Positions 33,299 through 44,134 of a DNA stretch of 64,000 bases are shown piece after piece; position 1 is the stretch's first letter, and the number at the start of each line of letters is the position of its first letter. Source of the stretch: Aphrocallistes beatrix. Lineage: Eukaryota > Porifera > Hexactinellida > Sceptrulophora > Aphrocallistidae. The notes beneath the pieces are model-generated. The model had not been told where the DNA came from. It was given only the letters and a program-made list of their open reading frames with translations, and did no database searches. The stretch spans positions 2,665,285 to 2,729,284 of the forward strand of contig OY725488.1 of NCBI GenBank assembly GCA_963281255.1, in the 5' to 3' direction. Both the position numbers and the translations under genes were made by a program.

Positions 33299-33586
33299 GG
33301 TCACGAATGGGGATGGGACTGTCAAGATAACAGCCTAATCCCAGTCATGATGGACGCTAACCCTGCATCCGAAGCACTACTGAAAATGAATTATTGTAAC
33401 TGTTCTACTGGCTGTAGTAGTCTCAGATGTAGCTGCAGGAAACAAGGACTAAACAGCTCTCAAGCATGCGGACGATCCCTAGAGAACAACTGCGACAATG
33501 TGAGCGAAAGAATTGCATCAGATGATGAAACTGAAGATAAACTGAAATACGAGCATATCTATCAATCTACAGTCAACTCTGCTTAA
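33299..33586 (+). pseudogene. Cys-rich (CxC) C-terminal remnant of a transposon protein
   Basis: Reading from about 33299, WGWDCQDNSLIPVM is followed by PASEALLKMNYCNCSTGC, then RCSCRKQGLN. This arrangement (WGW, then P-x-LL, then a CNC/CSCRK cluster) is the usual C-terminus of the same uncharacterised protein type as the LHAF fragment, and its Cys cluster recalls CRC/tesmin-type DNA-binding motifs. The two pieces face opposite ways, so the locus is rearranged. The stop codon is supplied by the nested MITE. Confidence 0.5.
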
Positions 33587-34862
33587 GAGGACTACAGGTT
33601 AATCGGGCCGACAGCTTAATCAGACCACTTTTGTCAGGACCGGATTATTTATCACACATACATAGAAGCATAGCCTACTGTATATAAGGCCTCACAGTAA
33701 CTTGCGGATTTGGGACTAGGGATGCGGAGGAAGACCGTTGAACTAATACATGAGCTGCCTTAAATCATTTACAAAGCACAATAGAGCTTAGGAATGTATT
33801 ATCAGCATATATAAATATGATGTCAAAGTACCCATATCCGTTGTTAAAAATTTGATTAGTCACCATATGGGCGCAATAGGTTATATTTATGACAAATTTG
33901 GTGATTTTCAGAGGCCGTTTAGAGGCACTTCTAAGTGTTTTTATTGTAAAATTTTTCGCATAGAACTGAGATGTGGATGGGTTAATACGAAAAATTTGGA
34001 TTTTTTTCATGGAATGTTGCTACATTCCAGTGTTGCTATGGAAACGTGTTTTGGTCAGTTGGCGTTATATCTTGAAAACTGCAATAGCTACACATTCAAA
34101 TGTAATCCCATTTGATAGCTAATATACTACTTCCTATTAAGTGATAATATAATTTCGACCTCTAAATTCAATAGTTTATGAGATATTCGACAATGTACCA
34201 TATTGGTCACATTTGATAATTTGTCGAATATCTCAGAAACTATTGAATATAGAGGTCGAAATTATATCATCACTTAATAGGAAGTAGTATATTCGCTATC
34301 AAATGGGATTACATTTGAATGTGTAGCTATTGCAGTTTTCAAGATATAACGCCAACTGACCAAAACATGTTTCCATAGCAACACTGGAATGTACCAACAT
34401 TCCATGAAAAAACTCCAAATTTTTCGTATTAACCCATTCACATCTCAGTTCTATGCGAAAAATTTTACAATAAAAACACTTAGAAGTGCCCCTAAACGGC
34501 CTCTGAAAATCACCAAATTTGTCACAAATATAACCTAATGCGCAACCATATGGTGACTAATCAAATTTTTTACAACGGATATGGGTACTTTGACAGCATA
34601 TTTATATATGCTGATAATACATTCCTAAGCTCTATTGTGCTTCGTAAATGATTTAAGGCAGCCCATGTGTTAGTTCAACGGTCTTCCTCCGCATCCCTAG
34701 TCCCAAATCCGCAAGTTACTGTGAGGCCTTATATACAGTAGGCTATGATAGAAGCTAATGGAAATTATAGACACGTATATCTATATATTTTGAATAGGAT
34801 TCTCTGCTTAATCGGACCAAATGTCCTCTCACAGATGTGGTCCTATTAAGCGGAGTCGAGTG
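33570..34862. mobile_element. Pogo-type MITE split by a hairpin element
   Basis: The termini are CAGTCAACTCTGCTTAAG and, inverted, CACTCGACTCCGCTTAAT, flanked by TA. Without the hairpin element and its duplication it is about 207 bp and matches 53571-53758. Ends of this CAGTCGACTC-type with TA targets are typical of pogo/Tigger MITEs. Confidence 0.8.
33669..34747. mobile_element. Hairpin element (family H), second full copy
   Basis: A 1079-bp near-perfect palindrome centred near 34208, ends CATAGCCTACTG and inverted, flanked by ATAGAAG at 33662-33668 and 34748-34754. The empty site is visible in the MITE copy at 53571-53758 ('acatagaagctaat'), which confirms boundaries and the 7-bp duplication. 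The arms match the 22582-23652 copy. Confidence 0.9.
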
Positions 34863-35699
34863 TATTTAATAATCTATCCCATCTAATTTTCCATTTTTAA
34901 ATTTCATAGGTGTTAAAAGAGTCAAATTTATGAGTTTTTTCCCATTAAAAATACACTTATGCCACCAGTCGTAAGTAATAATATTTTAAAACTAACATTT
35001 AGACTATTTATATTAAGAAATTCGTACTCAGCAAGCATAGCCGAGAAAAACAAGGGGTCACTCGATATGGTTTCAACCAAATTTGGATATCGGAATTTTC
35101 ACATTCCAGGCCGTTGCTAGGGAGGATCAGAAAATATTTGCCCAAAATATAGTCAATATATATATCAAATTGTCGGAAATTTGATGCTGAGCACGAATAT
35201 GAGATAAAAATGATCTGCAATCATTTGAAAGTTTAAATGTCCGTTTTCAAAACCGGCGATTTGTATAGTCCGGGGTCAACGACGGTGTTGTACCAATCCA
35301 CTTTCGGATAGTCCGATTTCGGTAAACTTTTAGTATGTCACTCTTAAGACATGATACTGCGGAAAAATGCAATAAAACAATTTCTTGCAATTATTTTGGG
35401 ATTAGGATAATTTGCTTCCTATTTTGACCCGACTATATCTCAAATATGATGCAACTATAATAAAAAAATGATGACTCATCACTTTGTTATGACGTCATCA
35501 TTACTCATCAAAAATTTTAATAATTGATAATTTTGGTGATTTTTCGTGCGATATCCATTATAACAGTAGGACAGACGTATTTAGAGATGTTATTTCCCTT
35601 ATAATTAATCAATGTTGACCACAGGCACCCAAAGGGCTCCTCCGGCGAACATAAAGTGTCCGCCTGCCACGCAGCGCAAGCAAGCGAAGCGCGCTTGTA

Positions 35700-36649
35700 T
35701 ATATATATACATACGTATATACACACACATACTCATTAATCGAGTTTTAATAGTAAAGATACATGATGGAGCCATTGATGAGTCATTATTATCTGATCAT
35801 GAAAATATTTATTTAGAAAAGTGGTGTGATGCTTAATTTACTTTTTGTCCCAAATCACCTAATCTATATATCTTCTCGTTTTCAACTTAATCCTCTTTTA
35901 GCACCTACTCAAAGTGTTGAAATTATTCAATTTTTGAGGAACCCTTTTTGGGCAACATAGGAAATCATATTTATGCAAATTCGTTTTTTATTGTGACTAC
36001 TGCCGATTTTTGAATTTGGATAACGCAAACATCTCAGTATATTTGGACAAACGATGCTTCCCAACGCCCTTCAACAACAGTCACCAACTGTTGTAGAGAG
36101 GTCTGAAGACGGTGGCACATTATACTTCCATACTGTAGTATTTCATTTATTAACCCAACTCTGCAAATGGAATGCCTTAGAGATTATGGTCAGAAAATAA
36201 CTGGAGCAACAAAAGCATTAGCAACTCTTGTTCTAATGTAAATTTTAAGAATGCATTTCTAATGGTATTGAACTTCAAGAGCAATCATATCGCCAGGTGC
36301 AAGTTTAACTAGCAGGGCAGTGTCTTTTGGTTCTATTGTACATCTCCTGACCTTCATATTGATATAATCGGTAGAAGCTTCGTGGAACCCATCAGAACCA
36401 GTTGAGCACATCCAATGGAAAATACAATGTATCTTTGAGGTCAAATTTAACAAGGTTGACCTTGTGAACATAGCAAAAAAGAGCAGTAACCATCCCTTTA
36501 TCTGGTGGATTTTTTATCGTCTTTAAAAGTCAGGTTTCTTTAAATTTCAAGCGGCATGTTTTAAGCCAGCTATATTGATGTGTTTCTTCATTGTGGCCTC
36601 GACAACATCTCTATCACCATATCTTTTTATTTCTATATCATTGGTGCCA
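35700..36649. other. No recognised gene; one 71-codon minus frame
   Basis: A family D terminus (minus) lies at about 35733-35758 after a (TA)n run. A minus frame at 36259-36471 (70 aa, with VRRCTIEPKDTALLVKLAPGDMIALEV) has coding-like composition but no family I recognise. Nearby minus-strand text at about 36555-36610 (VVEATMKKHINIAGLKHAA) also looks like exon debris. Possibly a further dead element. Confidence 0.3.
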
Positions 36650-37069
36650 TTCCGCTTCGCTTGCTTGTGCTCCGCGGTTGCTCGCCAAGGCTCACATTGA
36701 TTAATTATATGGTAGATAACTTCTCTAAATACGTATATCCTACTGTTATAATAGATATCACTCGAAAATCATAAAATTTGACAATTTAAAAAAAATTGAT
36801 TTGTATTGATGATGTCATAACAAAGTGATGAGTCTTCATTTTTTTATGAGAGTTGTATAATATTTGTGATATATTAATATACACAATCTACTGTATTAAA
36901 ATTTTAGCATTCTTTCTCCTAAAATGCCTGAGTTATAGTCGTAAAACTGAAATTTCTAATCGTAAAAAGGTGGCAGTGACGTCATATTCCCATGATGGGT
37001 CGACATTTTGATCTGAGATCAGAACAGTGGAAACTCGATTGCATTAATCGAGTTTTAATAGTAAGGATA
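36650..37069 (-). repeat. Family D repeat, diverged
   Basis: The tail at 36650-36690 is decayed, the body to about 37025 keeps one TGACGTCA, and the terminus 'taatcgagttttaatagtaagg' is at 37044-37066. The (TA) microsatellite is missing. Confidence 0.75.
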
Positions 37070-38190
37070 TGTCCAAGTTCTTTAAACTGGACCAAGTCAC
37101 TTGCTAATGTAATTTATTCGCTACCAATGTTTGGTTTGGATGAATCAGCTTGACTTTGCAAGTCTAGACAGTCTCTTCTTGACAAAGCACACAAAATTTT
37201 CAATTGGTAGTGCTTGGGTTATTAGGAATAGGGGTTTTGAGTATTACAATTGATGGCGTCACCAATAGCAGATGAGGAAATATGTTCGATTTTTAATCAG
37301 ATATTAATTTGATACTGTAATTGAATTCAATGTTATTAATTTCGATATCGTTCAGAACAACAATAATCTTTTATTTGTAACAAACTATGTTAAAATAGCA
37401 GCAAAATTGATGTTCTTGATAGCTCCCTTGCATATCTTTCTATCCTTTAGCTCGTATTTTACTCTCGACCTCTTAGTCTTCGTCAATATTTTGTTTCCAA
37501 CTCTCTCGTGGGTATGACGGTCTCAGACAATGTTGATAAAAGTTGACGTAATGACCATAGTGTGTGACAACAATTTCCATAACTTTCTTGAATCCACTCC
37601 GGCCTCTTTTTTTAAAATTTGAGATCAGAAACTGTGGCTTCGATCAGTTCACAAGACGCTAAATTTTAGATAAGTGAGTAGCCTGCGTTCAAAAACGTTA
37701 CTTTCGAGTAGAAAATCGACGTTATAAGTAGTCGGATAATACCGCACACACAGCCGCACGCCCCAAGCTGTGTGAACTTTTTTTGTCCGGAGACTATCGT
37801 GTTGCTGCGATGTCCACTCGTCCCAACCGCGTTCTAGACATAACTGTTTCTACAGCACAGGAAGTCTTGCCAACTTATCATCAAGAGATGAACTGATAAT
37901 TCCGAGTATTCAATATTATTTCAGTATAATGAATATATGAAAATTGTATGAGTCTTTTAACTACTTGTACATTCTAAGTATTATAGAAACCTTACCACAT
38001 GCTTTACTATGATATTTTCCCTTCCTAGCAATCTGTTTGCTTGCAGAAGGCTGCCTCCTATGACAATGCATGAAAGCTTAAAACATATGTACCTTGGAAC
38101 TAAGTACTGAAAGAATTTTCTTCCCGGATATCGTGCCTGGTGAAATAATAGCAATTGATGATGTACTTTACCACTTCAATTAAGGAATGA
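37070..38190. other. No gene seen
   Basis: AT-rich sequence with no long frame, no inverted repeat that I could follow and no family member. The right edge (38100-38190) is probably the decayed continuation of the LINE fragment. Confidence 0.4.
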
Positions 38191-39570
38191 ATATGGTACC
38201 TTGTATATTTCAATTGTCAAATAAGGGCTGTCCCCGTTGAATTCTGTTTACGATAAGCCGATTGAAGCGCGGATATAGGCTGTTATTAGAAAGATAATCA
38301 TCAATTTGACATAAGACAACTCTCTCGACGAATTTTTATAAAAACGAAAAGTTAGAAATCTGACGATAATGCGAATGCATCAGCATCTAGTGATGTCTTC
38401 TTAAGGAGTAGCAGTACCAATGACTTCCTAAATTCGGTAGGAAATATGGCTTACTGAAAAGATTTATTAACAATACGAGAAATATGTGTAAGTAGAGGAT
38501 GTGATATATATTTAAAAAGCGAAGAAGCTAAGGGATCTAGATCACAAGACTTTGTTGGTGACTTAACGATATTTTTAAGTAGTTGATCTTGAAGAATTGG
38601 TGTAAATATACTGAAGGTAGAAGGGCATGTTAAGGATATCGAGACTGTTGGATTTACTGCAATAGCCTTCTTGAGATTCTCCTTGGATTCAAGGAACTCA
38701 GAAAAATGCACTACTAGATCTGTTATTCTATCATTTTTTGTAGAGTAAGCTTCTTCCGGAAAGTCAATATAATGTTTACATGTATAAATTGCTTTTTTGG
38801 ATCGCATTGTTGAAACTTTTCATTGTAGAATTCACGTTTTGACTGATCTAAGATCGCCTTAAATTCCTCACTTTAAACAGCTCCAAATCTGTAAGCAGAA
38901 GTGTTTTCTTACTTTTCCTTTCTAATCTGCGTACTAGGTCCCTTTTAATTATCCTGTATACTATGGTACGTGTGGATGAAGTCTGACTCTTCTATTAATT
39001 ATTGGTGAAAGTTTTCCAAAATAGTGCTTAGGTGAAAGCCATATTTTTCGACCTATTCATCTACTGTATCAATGTTAGAACCAAAATCTGCTTGTACAAC
39101 GTCAGTCATAAAATGATAAATATCAATATCCTTAATCTTCCTAAAAGAAATGTCAAAATTTTGGGGTTCAGGTCGAGGAATGTTGATATTGCAAACAATA
39201 CAAAAAATGATCATAAGGGACGTTACATATTGTCCTTGATTATTCAATGATATTGACTTGGGAATTTCGAGTAAAAACTGAGTCTAAAGTATGCATAGAC
39301 CTATGTGTTGACTCTCGATTATACAATTCTAGAACAAATGTCGACAAAGTTGTTCTAAATAGATTGGCAAATGTAGATCAGTGGGCATGTCCATATGGAA
39401 ATTGAGATCACCTGCAAATATTAATTTGTTTGGACAGCTTGGTAGAAATTCGAGTAGGTCGGCGATTTCCTCAAAAAATAAAGTAACAGTTAGTTTATTC
39501 ATGCAAGAAGGCGGAGGATAGTATCTAGTTATTAATCTGATAGATTGATCACGAATTCGGGCAAGTAAAT
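38190..39570 (-). pseudogene. Non-LTR retrotransposon (CR1/L2-like) EN-RT fragment
   Basis: Reading the minus strand from 39570: endonuclease pieces RYYPPPSC and FAGDLNFHMDMPTD (the GDFN-type catalytic motif of APE endonuclease), then a linker, then the start of reverse transcriptase (SPTKSCDLDPLASSLFKY, 38451-38807, and FPTEFRKSLVLPLLKK). The RT palm with its YxDD box is absent, so it is 3'-truncated or rearranged. Many stops and frameshifts. These elements nick target DNA and prime reverse transcription there. Confidence 0.75.
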
Positions 39571-39602
39571 CAAAAGTATATATATATAGTATATATATAT
39601 AT

Positions 39603-40164
39603 ATATATCAGCCTCCCCCTCGTTCTAATTTATAATGGGCTATGTCCGGGTTAGGCCAGAAGTTGTAAAAAGCGTACTTCTGACATTTAAATATACTAGT
39701 AGCTTGATTTTTGTGATATTTGAGGGTGGTTTCATATCAGTTAATAATTCATTTTAATAACCTAAAATGTACTGATTCCGAGATATTGGTGAAAACAGTT
39801 GGGACCAGCCTTCATACTTGAAATTATTAATGGTCCCAACTGTTTTCACCAATATCTCCGAACCGGTAGATTTTGGGTTATTAAAATGTATTGTTAGCTG
39901 ATATAAAACCACCCTCAAATATCACAAAAATCAAGCTACTACGTAGTATATTTAAATGTCAGAAGTACGCTTTTTACAACTTCTGGCCTCAACCCGGACA
40001 TAGCCCATTATAAATTAGAACGAAGGGGAAGCTACCTTGCGCGACCACTAAACCATCTCCAAATTGCATGATAATTTTATGGTGAACACTTGGTGATGAA
40101 GGCAAACTATTTGAAGAGTGTGCATCATAAGATTCAAACTATGGAATTTTTTTGACCACCCTAA
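39603..40164. mobile_element. Palindromic MITE (family P), copy 1
   Basis: A palindrome with arms around 39605-39815 and 39825-40035 (blocks 'gaggccagaagttg' and inverse, and 'aactgttttcacc' and inverse) continues to 'gaccacccta' next to TA at the right. The left end is replaced by a TA microsatellite. The better preserved copy is 53767-54520. Confidence 0.75.
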
Positions 40165-40175
40165 TATATATAGAT

Positions 40176-40335
40176 ACACTACCTGACCAAAAGTATTGGA
40201 ACAGCCAAAATTTTACCATCATAATAGTAATAAAATTGGTATTTTGGTCAAGGAGAATTCATTAAGAATGAAGTGTTCGGATTAGCGACGGTTCGGATTG
40301 GCGAGGTTCAGACTATCGAGGGTGTACTGTATGTA
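40176..40335. mobile_element. Ends of Tc1-type and pogo-type MITEs
   Basis: A CACTACCTGACCAAAAGTAT left terminus (Tc1-like) is followed within 60 bp by an unrelated right terminus 'gggtgtactg' next to TA (pogo-like). Both are fragments. Confidence 0.45.
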
Positions 40336-40339
40336 CATA

Positions 40340-40914
40340 AAGGCCGCTTCGCATGCTAGAGATTCGCGGCTGGCCGACACTTTGTGTTCGCCGGAGGCGT
40401 ATATATATTGTATAACGAATTGATTGAAGAAAATGCCTGGCGCAGACAGCTGATTTTTGGCATGTGGCAGTCTTTTGGTTTTGGCTCCACTAAGTTCTGA
40501 CCTCAGACGAAAATTTCTTCTCATCATGGAATTATGACGCCATTGTCACCTTTTTATTACTAGAAATTTGTTTTTCGACTTTAACTCTTTTTTAACTGAT
40601 AAAAATTTTTATTGAAAAAAATTTATTTGAAAAAGCTTAAATTTGGTGAAATGTGTATGTTAATAATACCTCACATATGATGCAACCTCATCAAAAATGA
40701 TGACTCATCACTCTGTCACGACGTCATCATTACGCATTAAATTTTTAAATTTTGCCAAATTTGGTGATTGTTCGTGGGATATCGATTTTAATAGTTGCAC
40801 AGACATATTAGAGATCTTTTCTCCCTTATAACTAATCAATGTGGCTCCAGGCGCCCAAATTGCGACTCGGGCGGACACTTTGTGTCCGCCAGCCGCGCAG
40901 CCCAAGCAAGCGAA
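40340..40914 (+). repeat. Family D repeat, preceded by an inverted tail fragment
   Basis: Bases 40340-40400 are a family D tail in minus orientation. The plus body runs 40411-40914, with an AP-1 site TGACTCA and a decayed CRE, and ends 'gcagcccaagcaagcga'. Confidence 0.75.
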
Positions 40915-41237
40915 AGGATTAATCGCTTCAATGCACCCTACTGGTATTGCCTAATTACTTAGAGCGATTCGCTTTTACCCCGAAATCCGTAATCACATTT
41001 GAATAGTGGTGGGAGCCGAGTCTACTATACCCGGGTATGACTCGGTTCCCTAATTTCTACTGCTATTCAAAACCCGAGTATTTCAAATCAAAGGAACCGG
41101 GTAAATGAAGTCAATTAACCAGGTGTTCCATTTTAAATACTAGTTAATGTATATCAAGTTTGTGAGGATAGAACAAGAGGTAAAACTGCCTAAGTATGCA
41201 TTACAATGCAATAGTAGTTGTACTATATACGAGTATA
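40915..41237. other. No gene seen
   Basis: Unique-looking sequence; a small inverted pair around 'ctatacccgggtatga' (41025-41045) is the only structure noted. Confidence 0.4.
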
Positions 41238-41714
41238 CACTACCTGAACAAAAGTATTCGTACACCTCATAATTCCCCATACAAATAGTTATAATACTGA
41301 TTTATTTAGCGTGTCAAGGTATTTAATTGGTAAGAGATACGCTTAATTTAACTTCAAATTCGAATTCTCCATATTCGAATTACTCACTTTTTAATCTTTC
41401 AACTTGTTTACACTCTCACAAGGTTAAAATCTTTCAAACTGTGCCATCTCCTACCACCAATGCCATCATATACAATGGTGATCACTCGCGACATGTGGCA
41501 TAGGAAAGCAAATGCTGAAAATACATAATCTTGAAGAAAAGTAATTAAGTTGAAAACTTATAAAGTGAGTAATTTGAAAGTGGAGAATTCGAATTTGAAG
41601 TCAAATTAAGTGCATCTCTTACCAATTAAATACCTTGACTCGCTAAATAAATCAGTATTATAACTATTTGTATGAGGAATTATGGGGTTTATGAATACTT
41701 TTGTCCAGGCAGTG
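41238..41714. mobile_element. Tc1-type foldback MITE (family T), full copy
   Basis: 477 bp, TA-flanked, ends CACTACCTGAACAAAAG and, inverted, CACTGCCTGGACAAAAG. The two halves are inverted relatives. It is the same family as 25218-25575 and a more distant relative of 4527-5004. Confidence 0.85.
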
Positions 41715-42447
41715 TATAGTATATCTGAGGTCTGAAACCTTTTGAATGAACTGTGCCAGTTTACCTATGATGTGACTATATTTATGAACTTGTGTACCAG
41801 TGGCACGCCTGCCTAGGGTTAGCGACCACTGAATATACATAAATCTTACCATTGGATGAATCATCGACAGCGCTACATTTGAAGCCTTCGTAGATTAAAA
41901 TGATCTGGATTTTGCGCACAAATTCTCCACTCTTTAGTACTGTAATCTCTAAATTATCTACCCGTCCTAACCATTTTTTTTTCAACTAACTGTCTACAAC
42001 ACTATACTTCATTTGCATTGGTGCTTTTGCCTTAGAAAACATGTCAAATTTCTCCCCTTCGGCCCAATTAGTTCGGCATAGACATTTTCAACTAAAATTT
42101 TCAGATTTTTTGGCTTGAGGCTATTGTGTTGCTCTATCAAAAAATCAAGCATCATAACGAAATGCAGATGACGATGTTTAATATGAGCTGGAACAGCAAC
42201 ATTTTCCGCTCTAAAAGAGCCTATTGCGCAATCACATGATGACATATCAAATTTTTGACTGCGGCATTGGATACTCTAATATAATGTTTGTATATGGTAA
42301 TATTACATTTAAAATGTCTATCGGAAGCAGTTTTTGATTTATCGGTCTAATTAAATTTTAACTGTGTTAAAACTGGCCTCTTCGTTTTATGGCCTTCTCG
42401 TTTTATGGCCTTCTCGGTGACATATATAGCCGTATATTAATTAGGCC
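41715..42447. other. No gene; diverged hairpin-element arm
   Basis: Bases 42100-42320 ('caatcacatgatgac' to 'gtaatattacattta') resemble one arm of the family H hairpins but are strongly diverged. A short tandem of 'cgttttatggccttct' lies at 42380-42420. No coding signal. Confidence 0.4.
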
Positions 42448-43960
42448 ATGTACTACCTAATGACTGCTCTTTCTCGGGAACTCGCCAACTTCTTTGTTCT
42501 TAAAGTAAACAACATACATTCCACTATCGATTCAAATGCATCATCATCTTCCGTTACCCCCTCAGATAATTCAAACATCCAATTCCAACATCCTTTCCAC
42601 CAATTCAATGAATTATCTGAGAAAGAAATCGTTTCCTTTGTTTCCTCTGCTTCAAATAAATATTGTATCCTCGATCCTATTCCACTATCCCTGATCAAAT
42701 ATTCTCTACCCATCCTTAAGAAAATCGTAAATAGTTCACTCTCACTGGTCATTTTCTTTCTCCTTGGAAGCCGCTATCATATTGCCCAAACTTAAAAGAC
42801 CAAATCTCGACCCCATCTTATCGTCCACTTAGCAATCTTTCTATCATTTCTAAGATAACTGAGAGGGCCGCTTCCATCCAGGTAGTGAATCATCTTACAT
42901 TACATCATCTCTTCCCCGAGACGCAGTCTGCCTATCGTAAACAGCACAGTACCGAGACTCCGCTCCTGAAAGTAACAAACGACATCCTCCTCAGCATGAA
43001 TCGCCAACACGTATCCCTTCTCGTTCTTCTTGATCTTAGTTCAGCCAACGACAATGTCGACCATACCATCTCACTCAATCGTCTCCAGTCTCATTTCGGC
43101 ATTTGTGACTCTTCTCTGTCTTGGTTTGAATTTTCCCTCTCTGGTAGGGCTCAATTCGTCTCGATAAAGGATTCTGATTCCTTCGATGTCCCGGTTGAAC
43201 ACGGAGTTCCTCATGGTTCTTGTCTTGGTCCGCTTCACTTTAGTCTCGATACCACCCTCTTTTCCACCTTATTTGGTCCCACTTCCCCGACATGCACTGT
43301 TATTCCGACGATACTCTGGTCTATCTTTCTTTTAAACCCAATTCCATATCTTCTGAAGATTCTGCCTTCTCCACCATCCCATCATTCTTTTCTGCGATTC
43401 TTTCCTGGCTATTCACCAACAAGTTGCTTATCACCAATAACTGAGTTTCTTATAATAGAGCCTCGTCAATAACTATCTAAGGTTCAAATTGATAACATCT
43501 CTGTTGGTGAGTCGAGAATGTCCTCCTCCAAAGAAATACGGAATCTTGGAGCTCGCCTCGACAACACCCTCTCAATGTCTACTCAGGTCAGCAATGTTGC
43601 CTCCTCTTCAAAATTATCCTCATAACTTACAAAGCCATCCATTCTCTTGCTCCGGAGTATATTATCCAGCTCATTCTGGTTAATACATCCAATTGCACTA
43701 CGATAATCCAATGTCATCCTCCTTAGTATCCTACTATTAAATCTTCCAAAACTCTGGGTGATCGTGCATTCACTTTAGCTGCGCCTGTTGAGTGAAATCT
43801 TCTCTCTCCGAGCATTCGAAATGCCCCTTCACTTCTTCTCTTCAAATAGTTCCTGAAAACTCGTCTTTTCCATATCGCACAAGACACAGCCACTCCATTC
43901 CTTACAAGCATGCATGCATATACATGCATATGCACATACGTACATGAATATACATACACT
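42448..43960 (+). pseudogene. Non-LTR retrotransposon (CR1/L2-like) RT fragment
   Basis: Successive plus-strand frames give the fingers and palm of reverse transcriptase: FPETQSAYRKQHSTETPLLK, VSLLVLLDLSSANDNVDH (the usual DLSxAFDTVDH), VEHGVPHGSCLGPL, and in a shifted frame CYSDDTLVYLSF (the YxDD box as YSDD, about 43295). A C-terminal thumb region follows in other frames to about 43960. At least three frameshifts plus stops. The 3' edge runs into a cat/gta-rich simple repeat (43905-43965). It is a different copy from 38.2-39.6 kb and in opposite orientation. Confidence 0.85.
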
Positions 43961-44134
43961 TTTTAATTGTCAGCGAACTTGAACATATTAATATGGAATC
44001 TGCGCTATATACGTAGATGTACAATATTGTTATTAGATAATTGATTGACCGCTATGGGCTAATCGTTTTTCTGTCTCAAAACGGAGTGTCTTCTATTTAT
44101 ACTCAGCACGGAATGCATTGTGATCGAGGCTGGT

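Larger units (their letters stand above)
32445..35433. mobile_element. 3-kb element with ~490-bp terminal inverted repeats
   Basis: The arms 32445-32935 and 34945-35433 are inverted copies; the ends are GTCTGGTCAA and, inverted, GTCGGGTCAA. The target duplication is TA or TTA and is ambiguous because of AT-rich flanks. It carries two short coding remnants in opposite orientations and a pogo-type MITE that in turn holds a hairpin element. The superfamily is not recognised. Confidence 0.75.
32171..35699 (+). repeat. Family D repeat split by a 3-kb element
   Basis: An inverted family D terminus (32171-32196) precedes the body start near 32210. The body is interrupted at 32445-35433 and resumes with the exact next block ('ctcaaatatgatgcaac'), ending in the GC-rich tail at 35699. 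One TGACGTCA is at about 35489. Confidence 0.8.

Noticed and set aside
33347-33586. Tesmin/CXC-type host transcription factor gene
   Set aside because: The frame lies inside a transposon, is one short remnant and takes its stop codon from a nested MITE.
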